A DNA stretch of 64,000 nt, taken from contig NZ_CP114035.2 of the NCBI RefSeq assembly GCF_026898135.2, forward strand, positions 3,823,501-3,887,500, read 5' to 3'. This stretch comes from Pseudomonas fortuita. GTDB taxonomy: Bacteria > Pseudomonadota > Gammaproteobacteria > Pseudomonadales > Pseudomonadaceae. The translations under genes and the position numbers were made by a program. The notes beneath the pieces are model-generated. The model worked only from the letters and a program-made list of their open reading frames with translations, was not told the origin of the DNA and did not search any database. Shown here piece after piece: positions 49,953 to 58,688 of the stretch. How positions within the stretch are numbered: position 1 is the stretch's first letter; each line of letters opens with the position of its first letter.

Positions 49953-50675
49953 TTACCGCGGTCTACGCCGTGCCAGGCAGGCGTAACCCAGGCCCAGCAC
50001 ACTGATCGCCAGTACGCTCAGCAACACCATCAACTCGCGGCTGTAGCGCGCCACCATGGCCGGAAAACCGATGACTTCGTGGTACACCTGCACATTGGCC
50101 ACGCCGTCGGCGTGGCTGATGCTGACCCCGCCTTGGCGGATCTGCAAATAGTCTGCATCGAAATAGACCCAGACCTTGCACGTGCCACCCGGCTCGATGG
50201 CCGGGATGTCCACCTGCGCGGTGGCGGTTTCCAGCAGGGTGTCGTTGCCGGCAGCATCACGCACCTGCACCAGGCCCTTGGCTGGCAGACGGACCTTGAC
50301 CTCCCGTACTGGCGCATCCCCCCTGTTGCGTAGTTCGATGAGCAAGCCAGTACGGTGATCGACCAGCCCGGCCTCGAAAGGCTTGGCGAACAGCTGGGCA
50401 TAGGGTGCCTGGGCCATTTCTATCAACCGCTCGACCTGATCGTGGCTTAGCTCGCCTTGGCCAATGCTGTTGATGCGCCCCTGCAACTGCTCATACTTGA
50501 GTTGCTCGCTGGCTTTGCTTATGCGCTCGCTGAACTGGGTGGGATAGGTGAGGTAGGCATAAGTCAGTGACGCCTCCAGACGCGGGTTGCCCCTGAGCAA
50601 CACGTAGGCGGCCAAAAGGACCATCAGGCCCGCAAGCACGGCTACGAGGAATTTCCCCACCTTGTCCCAGCTCAA
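49953..50675 (-). CDS. Membrane-anchored protein with two terminal TM segments
   Basis: 240 residues from TTG 50675, chosen because AAAAGGAAG stands six bases upstream and the protein then begins MSWDKVGKFLVAVLAGLMVL, one membrane segment. A helical stretch (SERISKASEQLKYEQLQGRI) and a beta-sandwich-like middle (RDAAGNDTLLETATAQVDIP, CKVWVYFDADYLQI) follow, with a second membrane segment near the C-terminus (ELMVLLSVLAISVLGLGYAC). Periplasmic domain between two anchors. Family not recognised. Confidence 0.72.
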   Translation of the reverse strand: MSWDKVGKFLVAVLAGLMVLLAAYVLLRGNPRLEASLTYAYLTYPTQFSERISKASEQLKYEQLQGRINSIGQGELSHDQVERLIEMAQAPYAQLFAKPFEAGLVDHRTGLLIELRNRGDAPVREVKVRLPAKGLVQVRDAAGNDTLLETATAQVDIPAIEPGGTCKVWVYFDADYLQIRQGGVSISHADGVANVQVYHEVIGFPAMVARYSRELMVLLSVLAISVLGLGYACLARRRPR

Positions 50676-50754
50676 TGCGAACTTCCTTTTGTGGTGATAC
50701 AGACGATTCAAACCGCCCAAGGGTGCCAAGTTAAGGCCCCCCAGGCAAGCTTGA

Positions 50755-51054
50755 CTAGCGTTCGCGTTCACCTTCCCGCGCCTGACGCATCTGCAGCAGC
50801 TGGCCATCGATCAGTGCTTTGGCCATGCCCGCCAGGTAAACCGTGGCCTGCATCATCACCTTGCGGTCACCAGGCCTGTCGATGGCCTTGCGAGTGATTT
50901 CAGTCATGCAGCCCATGATGCTAGATGCCTCCATCAGTGCGGTCCTCATCGGCAGCTGCGGTTTCATCTGCACCAGTTCGGCATCGGCGTTGCCAAACCG
51001 GCTCGCTGCACGCACAACATTGAGCTTGCTGCTTTTCGGGTTGTCGTTGTCCAT
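50755..51054 (-). CDS. Small helical hypothetical protein (possibly DUF6124-like)
   Basis: 99 residues. Two in-frame ATGs exist; ATG 51054 has GAGGA six bases upstream, whereas ATG 51060 abuts it, so I use 51054. MDNDNPKSSKLNVVRAASRF then LMEASSIMGCMTEITRKAID suggests the DUF6124 type common in Pseudomonas, but I am unsure. No signal peptide. Confidence 0.68.
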   Translation of the reverse strand: MDNDNPKSSKLNVVRAASRFGNADAELVQMKPQLPMRTALMEASSIMGCMTEITRKAIDRPGDRKVMMQATVYLAGMAKALIDGQLLQMRQAREGERER

Positions 51055-51253
51055 GTCCATTCCTCGGGCGGTTGCGGGCATGCCCAGACTAGGACGCTGC
51101 TTTGCCCCCCACAATGACCAGCAGGGTGGTAACAATCACTTTCGGAAATGGACTACAAGCACTCCATGAAGTGTGCCCTCCGCCACCGATCAGCCCTTGA
51201 CCGCCACCTGGCAGTGTCGGACGATCAACCTCCCCCACCCCAGGACGAACACC

Positions 51254-51877
51254 ATGCTACGGATACTCGGCAGAGCCTCCTCCATCAATGTGCGAAAAGT
51301 GCTGTGGGCCTGCGCTGAATTCGAGGTTGCATTCGAGCGCGAAGACTGGGGCTCTGGCTTCAAGGCCACTGACAGCGCCGAGTTCCTGGCGTTGAACCCC
51401 AATGCCATGATCCCGGTGATCCAGGATGGCGACTTCACCTTGTGGGAATCCAACAGCATCATCCGCTACCTGGCCAACCGCTATGGTGCCACCGCGTTCT
51501 ACCCCGACGATGCCCAGGCGCGGGCCAGGATCGACCAGTGGATCGACTGGCAGGCCTCAGACCTGAACCGCTCGTGGAGCTACGCATTCATGTCACTGGT
51601 CAGGCACTCCCCCGCGCACCAGGACCCGCAAGCACTTGCCGCCGGTTGCGCGGACTGGTCTCGCTACATGCACATCCTCGACCACCAACTGGCCAGCACC
51701 GGTGCGTATGTGGCCGGCAGCCAGTTCACCCTGGCCGATATCCCTATCGGCCTGTCGGTCAACCGCTGGTTCGAAACGCCGTTCGAACACCCGCAACTGC
51801 CAGCGGTGCGCGATTATTACGAACGCCTCAGCGAACGCCCGGCCTATCACCTGCACGGCCGTAACGGTACACCGTAA
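51254..51877 (+). CDS. Glutathione S-transferase
   Basis: 207 residues. N-terminal thioredoxin-like domain [20 protein letters not shown] ... [31 protein letters not shown], and an all-helical C-terminal domain with [19 protein letters not shown]. Cytosolic conjugation or reduction with glutathione; beta/theta-like, substrate unknown. ATG 51254; an earlier in-frame start at 51173 has no ribosome-binding site. Confidence 0.92.
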   Translation: MLRILGRASSINVRKVLWACAEFEVAFEREDWGSGFKATDSAEFLALNPNAMIPVIQDGDFTLWESNSIIRYLANRYGATAFYPDDAQARARIDQWIDWQASDLNRSWSYAFMSLVRHSPAHQDPQALAAGCADWSRYMHILDHQLASTGAYVAGSQFTLADIPIGLSVNRWFETPFEHPQLPAVRDYYERLSERPAYHLHGRNGTP

Positions 51878-51919
51878 ACGTACAACACGGGTTTCACTGC
51901 CGGGCATTGGGTAATACTG

Positions 51920-52190
51920 CGAGTCATTACCACTAGTCCTTTACCCCCGGGTGACCTGGCCGGCAAATACAGCGCCGGGCTGCGTGGCAGCTTCAGCCAG
52001 CAAGCCCTGCAGCAGTTACTGGTCCTGCGGCCTGCGAGCCATGCCGCAGGACGGCGGTTACCGCCTGATCCCGGCCAACCGCTGCCATTGGGTGCTGTGG
52101 CACTGGACCCGACCAACGTGACCGGCACTGCCAGCCTCGGCGAGCAGACCGAAAACGGCATCACCGTGGTGGCGGCAACGGCACTGCTGG
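51920..52190 (+). pseudogene. TonB-dependent siderophore receptor relic (STN/secretin-like N-terminal domain)
   Basis: Three reading-frame pieces join into a receptor N-terminus: PLPPGDLAGKYSAGLRGSFS then QQALQQLL (first frame), GLRAMPQDGGYRLIPAN (second, from 52029) and PLPLGAVALDPTNVTGTASL then GEQTENGITV (first frame again, from 52079). The STN domain and start of the plug of FecA/FpvA-like transducers have this layout. There is no start codon, two frameshifts, and the rest is replaced by a REP pair at 52191. A dead remnant. Confidence 0.7.
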
Positions 52191-52304
52191 ATTCTGGGGC
52201 TGCTTTGCAGCCCATCGCGACACAAGGCCGCGCCTACAAGAGATCCCATTTTCCCTGTAGGCGCGGCCTTGTGTCGCGAAAGGGGCGCACAGCGCCCCCG
52301 GCGA
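52191..52304. repeat. BIME: inverted REP pair
   Basis: gattctggggctgctttgca ... with ggccgcgcctacaagag / ctgtaggcgcggcc arms; variant REP with cctaca tips. It truncates the TonB-receptor relic. Confidence 0.82.
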
Positions 52305-52314
52305 TCTCAGTTTG

Positions 52315-53490
52315 TTACACCGCAACCTGCCCCCCCGCTGCCACCACCCGCCCACGCCAGGCAAACAGCAACACCATCACCAACCCCAGTGCCGCCATCG
52401 CGGCGCCCGCCAGGGAAATCGCCGGGTAGCCCAGCCCTGCGTTGATCACTGCGCCACCCAGCGCGGCGCCAATCGCATTGCCCAGGTTGAACGCACCGAT
52501 GTTCACCGCCGAGGCCAGGTTGGGCGCATCCTTGGCTGCCTCCATCACCCGCATCTGCAACGGCGGCACCAAGGCAAAACTGGCCGCGCCCCAGAGCAGA
52601 ATCGCCACGGCTGTCGGCAGCGGCCAGTCGAGCACCAGCGGGAACACCAGCAGCACGGCAATCAACAGCGCCAACGACAGGATCAGGGTACGGTCGATCG
52701 AGCGGTCTGCCGCCTTGCCCCCCCACACATTGCCCAAGGTCAGGCCAACACCGAACAACACCAGCATGGCTGTCACGAACGTGGTGGATGCGGCCGCCTC
52801 ACTCTGCAGGATCGGCGCAATGTAGGTGAACACCGTAAACATCGCACTGGAACCCACCACCGTCAGCAGCAAAGCTGCCAGCACCGGGCCGCGGCCCAGC
52901 ACACGGATTTCAGCCATGGCCCCGTCGCCTTTGGGCGACGGCACATTGGGCAGCGCGTACCAGAGGGTGGTCATCGCCACCAGGCCAAGCCCGGCGATAC
53001 CCCAGAAGGCTGTGCGCCAGCCCAGCATTTCACCGAACCAGGTCGCCAGCGGCACGCCGCCGATGGTGGCCAGGGTCAAGCCCATGAACATCGCCGCCAC
53101 CGCCCCGGCACGCTTCTCGGGTGGTACTACGCTGGCTGCGACAATCGAGCCGATGCCGAAGAAAGCACCGTGGTTCAGTGAGGTGACAACGCGGGCCACC
53201 AACAGGCTGGCGTAGTCGCTGGCCAGGGCCGACATCAGGTTGCCCAGTGTGAAAATGGCCATCAGCCCGATCAGCAGATAACGCCGCGGGATCTTCACCG
53301 TGGCCAGGGTCATCAGCGGTGCGCCGATCAGCACGCCGATGGCATAGGCGCTGACCAGCAGCCCGGCAGCAGGGATGGAAACGCCAAGGTCAGTGGCGAT
53401 ACTGGGCAACATGCCCATGGGGGCGAACTCGGTGACACCGATGCCAAAGGCACCGATGGCGAGTGCGACAAGAGGTGGATTGATACGCAT
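52315..53490 (-). CDS. MFS transporter (DHA1, AraJ/YdhP-like)
   Basis: 391 residues, twelve membrane segments. VTEFAPMGMLPSIATDLGVS, GAPLMTLATVKIPRRYLLIG and DRSIDRTLILSLALLIAVLL are typical of drug:H+ antiporters of the AraJ/YdhP type. Substrate unknown. Divergent from a LysR regulator over 94 bp, the usual arrangement for effector-controlled exporters. Confidence 0.9.
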   Translation of the reverse strand: MRINPPLVALAIGAFGIGVTEFAPMGMLPSIATDLGVSIPAAGLLVSAYAIGVLIGAPLMTLATVKIPRRYLLIGLMAIFTLGNLMSALASDYASLLVARVVTSLNHGAFFGIGSIVAASVVPPEKRAGAVAAMFMGLTLATIGGVPLATWFGEMLGWRTAFWGIAGLGLVAMTTLWYALPNVPSPKGDGAMAEIRVLGRGPVLAALLLTVVGSSAMFTVFTYIAPILQSEAAASTTFVTAMLVLFGVGLTLGNVWGGKAADRSIDRTLILSLALLIAVLLVFPLVLDWPLPTAVAILLWGAASFALVPPLQMRVMEAAKDAPNLASAVNIGAFNLGNAIGAALGGAVINAGLGYPAISLAGAAMAALGLVMVLLFAWRGRVVAAGGQVAV

Positions 53491-53584
53491 GGCAAGCTCC
53501 TTATCTATGCCGCAAATGCTACGATCTGTTTCAAAAGCGCACTAGACTGCTTTTTTGCTAACCACCTTTGCGCGCGAGGCACAA

Positions 53585-54496
53585 ATGGACTTCAGTGGAA
53601 GATCCGGCGAGATGGAGATATTTGCCAGGGTGGCGCAAGAAGGCAGCTTGTCGGCTGCCGCGCGGGCACTGAACCTGACGCCTTCTGCGGTCAGCCGTAT
53701 CCTCGCCCGCACCGAACAGCGCCTGGGCACCCGCCTGCTGCTGCGCACCACACGGGCAATCACCCTCACTCCCGAGGGTGAGGCGTACCTGCGCGGTGCA
53801 CGGCGGGTGCTGGCCGACATGCTCGAAGTGGAAGAAGCCATCACCGACCAGGGGGTGCCGCGCGGGCGCTTGCGGGTGAGCGCCGCACTGGGCCACGCCC
53901 GGTTGACCGTAGTGCCGCTGCTGGCGGCCTTCAGCGCCCGCTATCCGCAAGTGCTGGTTGACCTTACCCTCAGTGACGAAGTGGCCGACATTCTCGGTGG
54001 CCAGGCCGACGTGGCATTACGCTTCGGGCACCTGCCGGACAGCTCGTTGAGCGCCCGCGCCATTGGCGAAACCGGCCAGGTGGTGGTCGCCTCACCCGAA
54101 TACCTGCAACGCTGCGGTACCCCGCTTGAGCCTGAAGACTTGGCCCGGCACAACTGCCTGCGCTTCAATTTCCGCCGCGCGGAGCCCGACTGGCCGTTCC
54201 GCCGCGACGGGCAGGCGTTCTCGTTGAAGGTGACGGGGAATATCGAATGCAGCAGCGGCGAAGCCTTGGCGCAACTGGCCAGGCTTGGTGCCGGCGTGGC
54301 ACGCATCGGTACCTTCACGGTGGTCGATGACTTGGCCAGCGGGCGGCTGGTGCCATTGCTGGAGGCGTACAACCCTGACGACCGCGAGCCGATCCATGCG
54401 GTGTTCGTTGGCGGGCCGGCCATGCCGGCGCGGGTCCGGGTGTTCGTGGATTTTCTGATAGAGCACTTGCCGGGCGGCCTGCGCACCCCCTTGTAG
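53585..54496 (+). CDS. LysR-family transcriptional regulator
   Basis: 303 residues from ATG 53585 (MDFSGRSGEMEIFARVAQEG); an in-frame ATG at 53555 has a weaker context. HTH RALNLTPSAVSRILARTEQR; effector domain with ADVALRFGHLPDSSLSARAI. CrgA/YhjC-like subgroup. Probably regulates the divergent MFS exporter. Confidence 0.9.
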   Translation: MDFSGRSGEMEIFARVAQEGSLSAAARALNLTPSAVSRILARTEQRLGTRLLLRTTRAITLTPEGEAYLRGARRVLADMLEVEEAITDQGVPRGRLRVSAALGHARLTVVPLLAAFSARYPQVLVDLTLSDEVADILGGQADVALRFGHLPDSSLSARAIGETGQVVVASPEYLQRCGTPLEPEDLARHNCLRFNFRRAEPDWPFRRDGQAFSLKVTGNIECSSGEALAQLARLGAGVARIGTFTVVDDLASGRLVPLLEAYNPDDREPIHAVFVGGPAMPARVRVFVDFLIEHLPGGLRTPL

Positions 54497-54649
54497 AACG
54501 TCTTCCGGGCTACGCGTTGGGAGCGGCCTGGTGTCACGACAGGGTGCATGAGCCGGTCGTGGTGCGCTGCGACCACAGTCTGACCTGACGTTGATATCTA
54601 CAGTTGGGTTATCTTCGACGCTTCACTGTACGGCCAGGGCCAGACCACC

Positions 54650-55627
54650 ATGCGCATTGTCATTCCCGACGACTACCAGGATGTGATCCGCACGCTCGAC
54701 TGCTTCGCCAAACTGAGCGGGCACGCTGTCAGCGTGCTTCATGAATGCCAACCCGCCACGCCAGAGCAACTTGCAGCACGCTTTGCCGACGCCGACGCAC
54801 TGGTACTCACCCGCGAACGTACCCGCATCGACGCCGCCTTGCTCGACCACCTGCCTGACCTCAAGCTGATCAGCCAGACCGGCAAGGTGTCCAGCCACCT
54901 GGACCTGGCAGCGTGCACGGCGCGGGGCATAGCCGTAACCGAGGGGCGTGGCTCGCCGGTGGCGCCTGCGGAACTTGCCTGGGCGCTTATCCTGAATGCC
55001 CGTCGGCAGCTGGTACCGGCCATCGATGCCTTGCGCCAAGGCCATTGGCAGGTCAACCTGGGGCAGGCGCTGGCCGGCCAGCTGCTGGGCATTTGGGGTT
55101 ACGGCAAGATCGGCCAGCGCCTGGCGCGTTACGCACAGGCATTCGACATGCACGTGCTGGTGTGGGGCAGCGACAGCAGCCGCGCCGCAGCCCAGGCTGA
55201 TGGCCACCGCGCAGCCGCCTCGCGTGAGGCATTTTTTGCTGAAGCGGACATTGTCAGCCTGAACCTGCGCCTGTCGGCACAGTCGCGCCACGGGGTCACC
55301 TTCCGCGACTTGTCCAGCATGAAGCCCGATGCCCTGCTGGTAAACGTCAGCCGCGCAGAACTGATTGCCCCAGGGGCATTGCTGCAGGCACTGGATGCCG
55401 GGCGGCCGGGTTACGCGGCAGTGGATGTTTTCGAAGAGGAGCCGGTGCTCGACCCCGCCCATCCGCTGCTGCGCCACCCTCGTGTACTCAGTACACCGCA
55501 CCTGGGGTATGTGGAGAAGAACGGTTACGAGCTGTACTTTGGCGACGCCTTCGACAATGTGCTGGCGTTTTTCGAAGGAACGCCAAAGAACGTTGCCAAC
55601 CCCGAGGTGCTGGCGGCTCGGCGCTGA
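54650..55627 (+). CDS. D-2-hydroxyacid dehydrogenase family protein
   Basis: 325 residues. NAD-binding LLGIWGYGKIGQRLARYAQA, DALLVNVSRAELIAPGALLQ (catalytic Arg), VDVFEEEPVLDPAHPLL (Glu), LSTPHLGYV (His). It reduces a 2-keto acid or oxidises a D-2-hydroxy acid; resembles phosphoglycerate-dehydrogenase-like enzymes, but the specificity is unknown. The gap before it holds a decayed REP. Confidence 0.93.
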   Translation: MRIVIPDDYQDVIRTLDCFAKLSGHAVSVLHECQPATPEQLAARFADADALVLTRERTRIDAALLDHLPDLKLISQTGKVSSHLDLAACTARGIAVTEGRGSPVAPAELAWALILNARRQLVPAIDALRQGHWQVNLGQALAGQLLGIWGYGKIGQRLARYAQAFDMHVLVWGSDSSRAAAQADGHRAAASREAFFAEADIVSLNLRLSAQSRHGVTFRDLSSMKPDALLVNVSRAELIAPGALLQALDAGRPGYAAVDVFEEEPVLDPAHPLLRHPRVLSTPHLGYVEKNGYELYFGDAFDNVLAFFEGTPKNVANPEVLAARR

Positions 55628-55630
55628 GCC

Positions 55631-55665
55631 CTGTGGGCGCGGGCATGCCCGCGATGGGCCGCATA
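55631..55665. repeat. REP element
   Basis: ctgtgggcgcgggcatgccc then gcgatgggccgcat; compact REP core between convergent genes. Confidence 0.7.
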
Positions 55666-55727
55666 GCAGCCCCAGTCATTACGTATGGACTGCACGCGCC
55701 CATTGGGCATGTGCCTTCAAGTTGCGT

Positions 55728-56237
55728 TCAACCGAACAGGTTCAGCCCCAGCGCAAAAACGGCCACCGCCAGCGCTACCAATGGCACAGCATTGCGCTCC
55801 AGGTACGCCGCCCAGCCAGGGCCGGCCAGCTGCTGCAATTGCAGCTCGCATTCACGCTGGCGCTCAGCCAGGCTGGCCAGACGCGCCTCGACGCTGTCAA
55901 CGCGCTGAGCCTGGGTGCTGGTGGCCAGCGCTAGCCGCTTCAACGCCGTAGTCACAGTGGTGGACAACGCGTCCCGTGCCAGGTTGCTCGCGGCCAGTTG
56001 CTCCTGGTACTGCTCAAGGCTCTTGCGAATCGCCCCTTCCTTCTGCACGCGGGCCAGGGTACTTGCCACCAGTTTCCGGTTCTGCGCCTCGCCACTGGCC
56101 TGCAGCGCAGCCAGTTCGAGTGCATGCTGGGCCTGCACACTTTCAAGGCGCTCCACCTCTTGCCTGCAGAAGGCATGGCCCTCGGCCGGCGCCGGCAGGT
56201 CGTCGAGCTGTTGCTTGGGTTCGTATGGCTGGTTCAT
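55728..56237 (-). CDS. Coiled-coil protein with C-terminal membrane anchor
   Basis: 169 residues from ATG 56237. Two helical coiled-coil stretches (EVERLESVQAQHALELAALQ, TLARVQKEGAIRKSLEQYQE, RVDSVEARLASLAERQRECE) and a C-terminal tail anchor (AVPLVALAVAVFALGLNLF). Tail-anchored topology with the body in the cytoplasm. No recognised family. Confidence 0.75.
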   Translation of the reverse strand: MNQPYEPKQQLDDLPAPAEGHAFCRQEVERLESVQAQHALELAALQASGEAQNRKLVASTLARVQKEGAIRKSLEQYQEQLAASNLARDALSTTVTTALKRLALATSTQAQRVDSVEARLASLAERQRECELQLQQLAGPGWAAYLERNAVPLVALAVAVFALGLNLFG

Positions 56238-56415
56238 CAATTTCTGTCCGGATACAGCGGTAAAGGGCGGAAAGCTATCAAATTGGCATCACTGAATCCA
56301 CCGGCCAACGAGAGAATTGAGCAGTTGATCAGGTAACGAGGGCACCGCAGGCCTGGGGGCTTTCGTCGCTGCGCAGGCGTACACTTCCCTTCAGCACAGG
56401 TTCAGGAGTTGCTCA

Positions 56416-57426
56416 ATGCCCTACCCCATCGAACAGAAACTGGTCATTGGCGTTGCCTCGAGTGCGCTGTTCGACCTCACCGTCTCGGACGACATCTACA
56501 AGACCCAGGGGGTTGAGGCGTACCGCCATCACCAGCAGAAGAACCTGGACGAGCCATTCCCCAAAGGTGTGGCGTTCCCGTTCATCCGCCGCTTCCTGAG
56601 CATCAACCAGGCCTTTCCCGCTCAACTGCCGGTAGAAGTGGTGCTGCTTTCGCGCAATTCCCCGGAAACCGGCCTGCGGGTGTTTCGATCGATCAACCAC
56701 TATCAGCTGGACATCACTCGCGCAGCGTTCATGTCGGGTCGCTCGCCCTACGAGTACATCCCGGCATTCAATGCCTCGCTGTTTCTCAGTGCCAACGAGG
56801 AAGACGTGCAGAAAGCCATCGATGCCAACTACCCGGCCGGGCGGGTGCTGCCGACGCGCATCTACGATGACGAGATCGACACTGAATTGCGGGTGGCCTT
56901 CGACTTCGATGGTGTGATTGCCGACGACGAGGCGGAAAGCGTGTACAAGCGCAACGACAACCTGGACGATTTTCAAGAGCACGAGCGCGTGCACAAGGGC
57001 ATTCCACATTCGCCCGGGCCGTTGGCGGACCTGTACCGCAAGCTGTCGCTGATACGCATGCTGGAGGACCGCAAGCTGGCCGAGGACCCGGCGTACAAGC
57101 GGATCTTGCGGATTGCCATTGTGACGGCGCGCAATGCGCCCTCACATGAGCGGGTGGTGACGACGTTGAAGGATTGGGGGGTGTCGCCGGATGAGTGCTT
57201 CTTTCTCGGCGGGATGGAGAAACCCAGGGTGCTGTCGATTCTCAAGCCGCATGTCTTCTTTGACGACCAGCGCAGTCACCTGCAGTCGCCGGCAGGTGAT
57301 TTGCCGATGGTGCATGTGCCGTTCGGGGTGGCGAACAGGGAGCGTTCAACGACGCGCTCCCCGCTCGACACGCCTGTGCAGGAGCAGGACGACACCGGCG
57401 TTGCCGGTGCCATCCAGCCTGTCTAG
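56416..57426 (+). CDS. 5'-nucleotidase (cytosolic NT5C1-like family)
   Basis: 336 residues. LVIGVASSALFDLTVSDDIY, MSGRSPYEYIPAFNASLFLS, and the HAD-type catalytic RVAFDFDGVIADDEAESVYK (DxD) with FFLGGMEKPRVLSILKPHVF. Bacterial members of this family dephosphorylate nucleoside monophosphates. Its stop overlaps that of the convergent MFS gene in a CTAG. Confidence 0.9.
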   Translation: MPYPIEQKLVIGVASSALFDLTVSDDIYKTQGVEAYRHHQQKNLDEPFPKGVAFPFIRRFLSINQAFPAQLPVEVVLLSRNSPETGLRVFRSINHYQLDITRAAFMSGRSPYEYIPAFNASLFLSANEEDVQKAIDANYPAGRVLPTRIYDDEIDTELRVAFDFDGVIADDEAESVYKRNDNLDDFQEHERVHKGIPHSPGPLADLYRKLSLIRMLEDRKLAEDPAYKRILRIAIVTARNAPSHERVVTTLKDWGVSPDECFFLGGMEKPRVLSILKPHVFFDDQRSHLQSPAGDLPMVHVPFGVANRERSTTRSPLDTPVQEQDDTGVAGAIQPV

Positions 57427-58655
57427 CGAGCAACTTCCTCGACCGGGGTATTGACGGCCGGGCGGCTACGCTGCCCCAGCAACGCACGCGCCGCCAATGC
57501 CGCTACTACAAGGCCAGGTGACGCTGCCAGCAGCAGACCACCTACACCGGCCCCGGCCGCCAAAATCTGCCCTGCAGCCAATGGCCCAGCCATCGAACCC
57601 AGGCGCCCTACAGCCACCGAAGCCCCCACGCCGGTCGCACGCACGTGGGTCGAATACAACGTCGGCGCAAGTGCATACAGCACCAGCTGGCCACCGATGG
57701 CGCAATAGCCTGCGGTAAATCCTGCCAGCAGCATCAGGCCGAAGCTGGTCGACAACCCAAGGCCTGCCAACGAAGCGAGCATGCCAGCATACGCAATGAA
57801 AACGGCCCGCCCCGCCAAGCCTCGGTCCATCATTCGCCCGGTGAGGAACGAGCCTGCTGCGCCCCCCAGGTTGAACAGTATCTGCACCGCACCTGCCTGA
57901 GGACGGCTGTAGCCCTGCCCGATCAGTAGCGACGGCAACCAGTTGAGCAGCATGTACAGCACGGTTAGCGTGAAAAAGCACGCCACCCACAGCAACAGGG
58001 TACGGCTTACCTGCCCCGGGCCGAACAGCTGGGCCAGCATGCCGTTGCCGCCGGTGCTGGCAGCAGGCTGGGCACGGAACGCCTGGGACTCCTTCAGCCA
58101 CACCATCAGCACAAAGGCAATCGCAATGGGGGCGATACCGCCCACGTAGAACACCGCCCTCCAGTCCTCGCCCAGGCCGGCCATGCCGATGACCGACGCG
58201 ATCGCCCCTCCCAAGGGCACGCCGCAATAGGTGACGCTCACCGCCGTGCTGCGCAGGCGCTGCGGCGCGGCCTCGCTGGCCAGGGCAATCAGGATCGGCA
58301 AGGCTGCCCCCAATCCCAACCCGGTCATCAGGCGCGCGATCAGCAACGAGGTGTATGTATCAGCGTGGGCGGTACCCAGCGAGAAGCCGCCGAACAGCAG
58401 CACCGCCACGATCAGGATTGCCTTGCGGCCCAGGCGGTCGGCCAGCCAGCCGCCAATGAACGCCCCCGGCAACAGCCCCAGCAGCCCGGCACTGAATACC
58501 CAGCCAAGCATGGCGGGCGTCAGCGCAAATGCCTTGGCCATGTGCGGTGCAGCAACCCCGGTGGCCTGAAGGTCCAGCCCTTCCAGCAGCGCCACCAGAA
58601 AACACAGGCCGATGGTAAGCACCGGCTTGCTTGAAGATGAGGATGAATCACTCAT
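57423..58655 (-). CDS. MFS aromatic-acid:H+ symporter (AAHS, MhpT/PcaK-like)
   Basis: 410 residues, twelve membrane segments. LVALLEGLDLQATGVAAPHM (the D/E in TM1 typical of AAHS), GGWLADRLGRKAILIVAVLL, and SEAAPQRLRSTAVSVTYCGV. Members import benzoate-type or phenylpropanoid acids. Immediately downstream of the AlgE-type porin gene in the same direction, suggesting outer- and inner-membrane uptake of one compound. Confidence 0.9.
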   Translation of the reverse strand: MSDSSSSSSKPVLTIGLCFLVALLEGLDLQATGVAAPHMAKAFALTPAMLGWVFSAGLLGLLPGAFIGGWLADRLGRKAILIVAVLLFGGFSLGTAHADTYTSLLIARLMTGLGLGAALPILIALASEAAPQRLRSTAVSVTYCGVPLGGAIASVIGMAGLGEDWRAVFYVGGIAPIAIAFVLMVWLKESQAFRAQPAASTGGNGMLAQLFGPGQVSRTLLLWVACFFTLTVLYMLLNWLPSLLIGQGYSRPQAGAVQILFNLGGAAGSFLTGRMMDRGLAGRAVFIAYAGMLASLAGLGLSTSFGLMLLAGFTAGYCAIGGQLVLYALAPTLYSTHVRATGVGASVAVGRLGSMAGPLAAGQILAAGAGVGGLLLAASPGLVVAALAARALLGQRSRPAVNTPVEEVAR

Positions 58656-58688
58656 GTATGGCCCCTTTTGTTGTTATGGGTCGGGAAG

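Noticed and set aside
5203..52304. Multiple GC-rich palindromes as a CRISPR array
   Set aside because: They are dispersed REP/BIME elements with variable spacing, not regular repeats with unique spacers.
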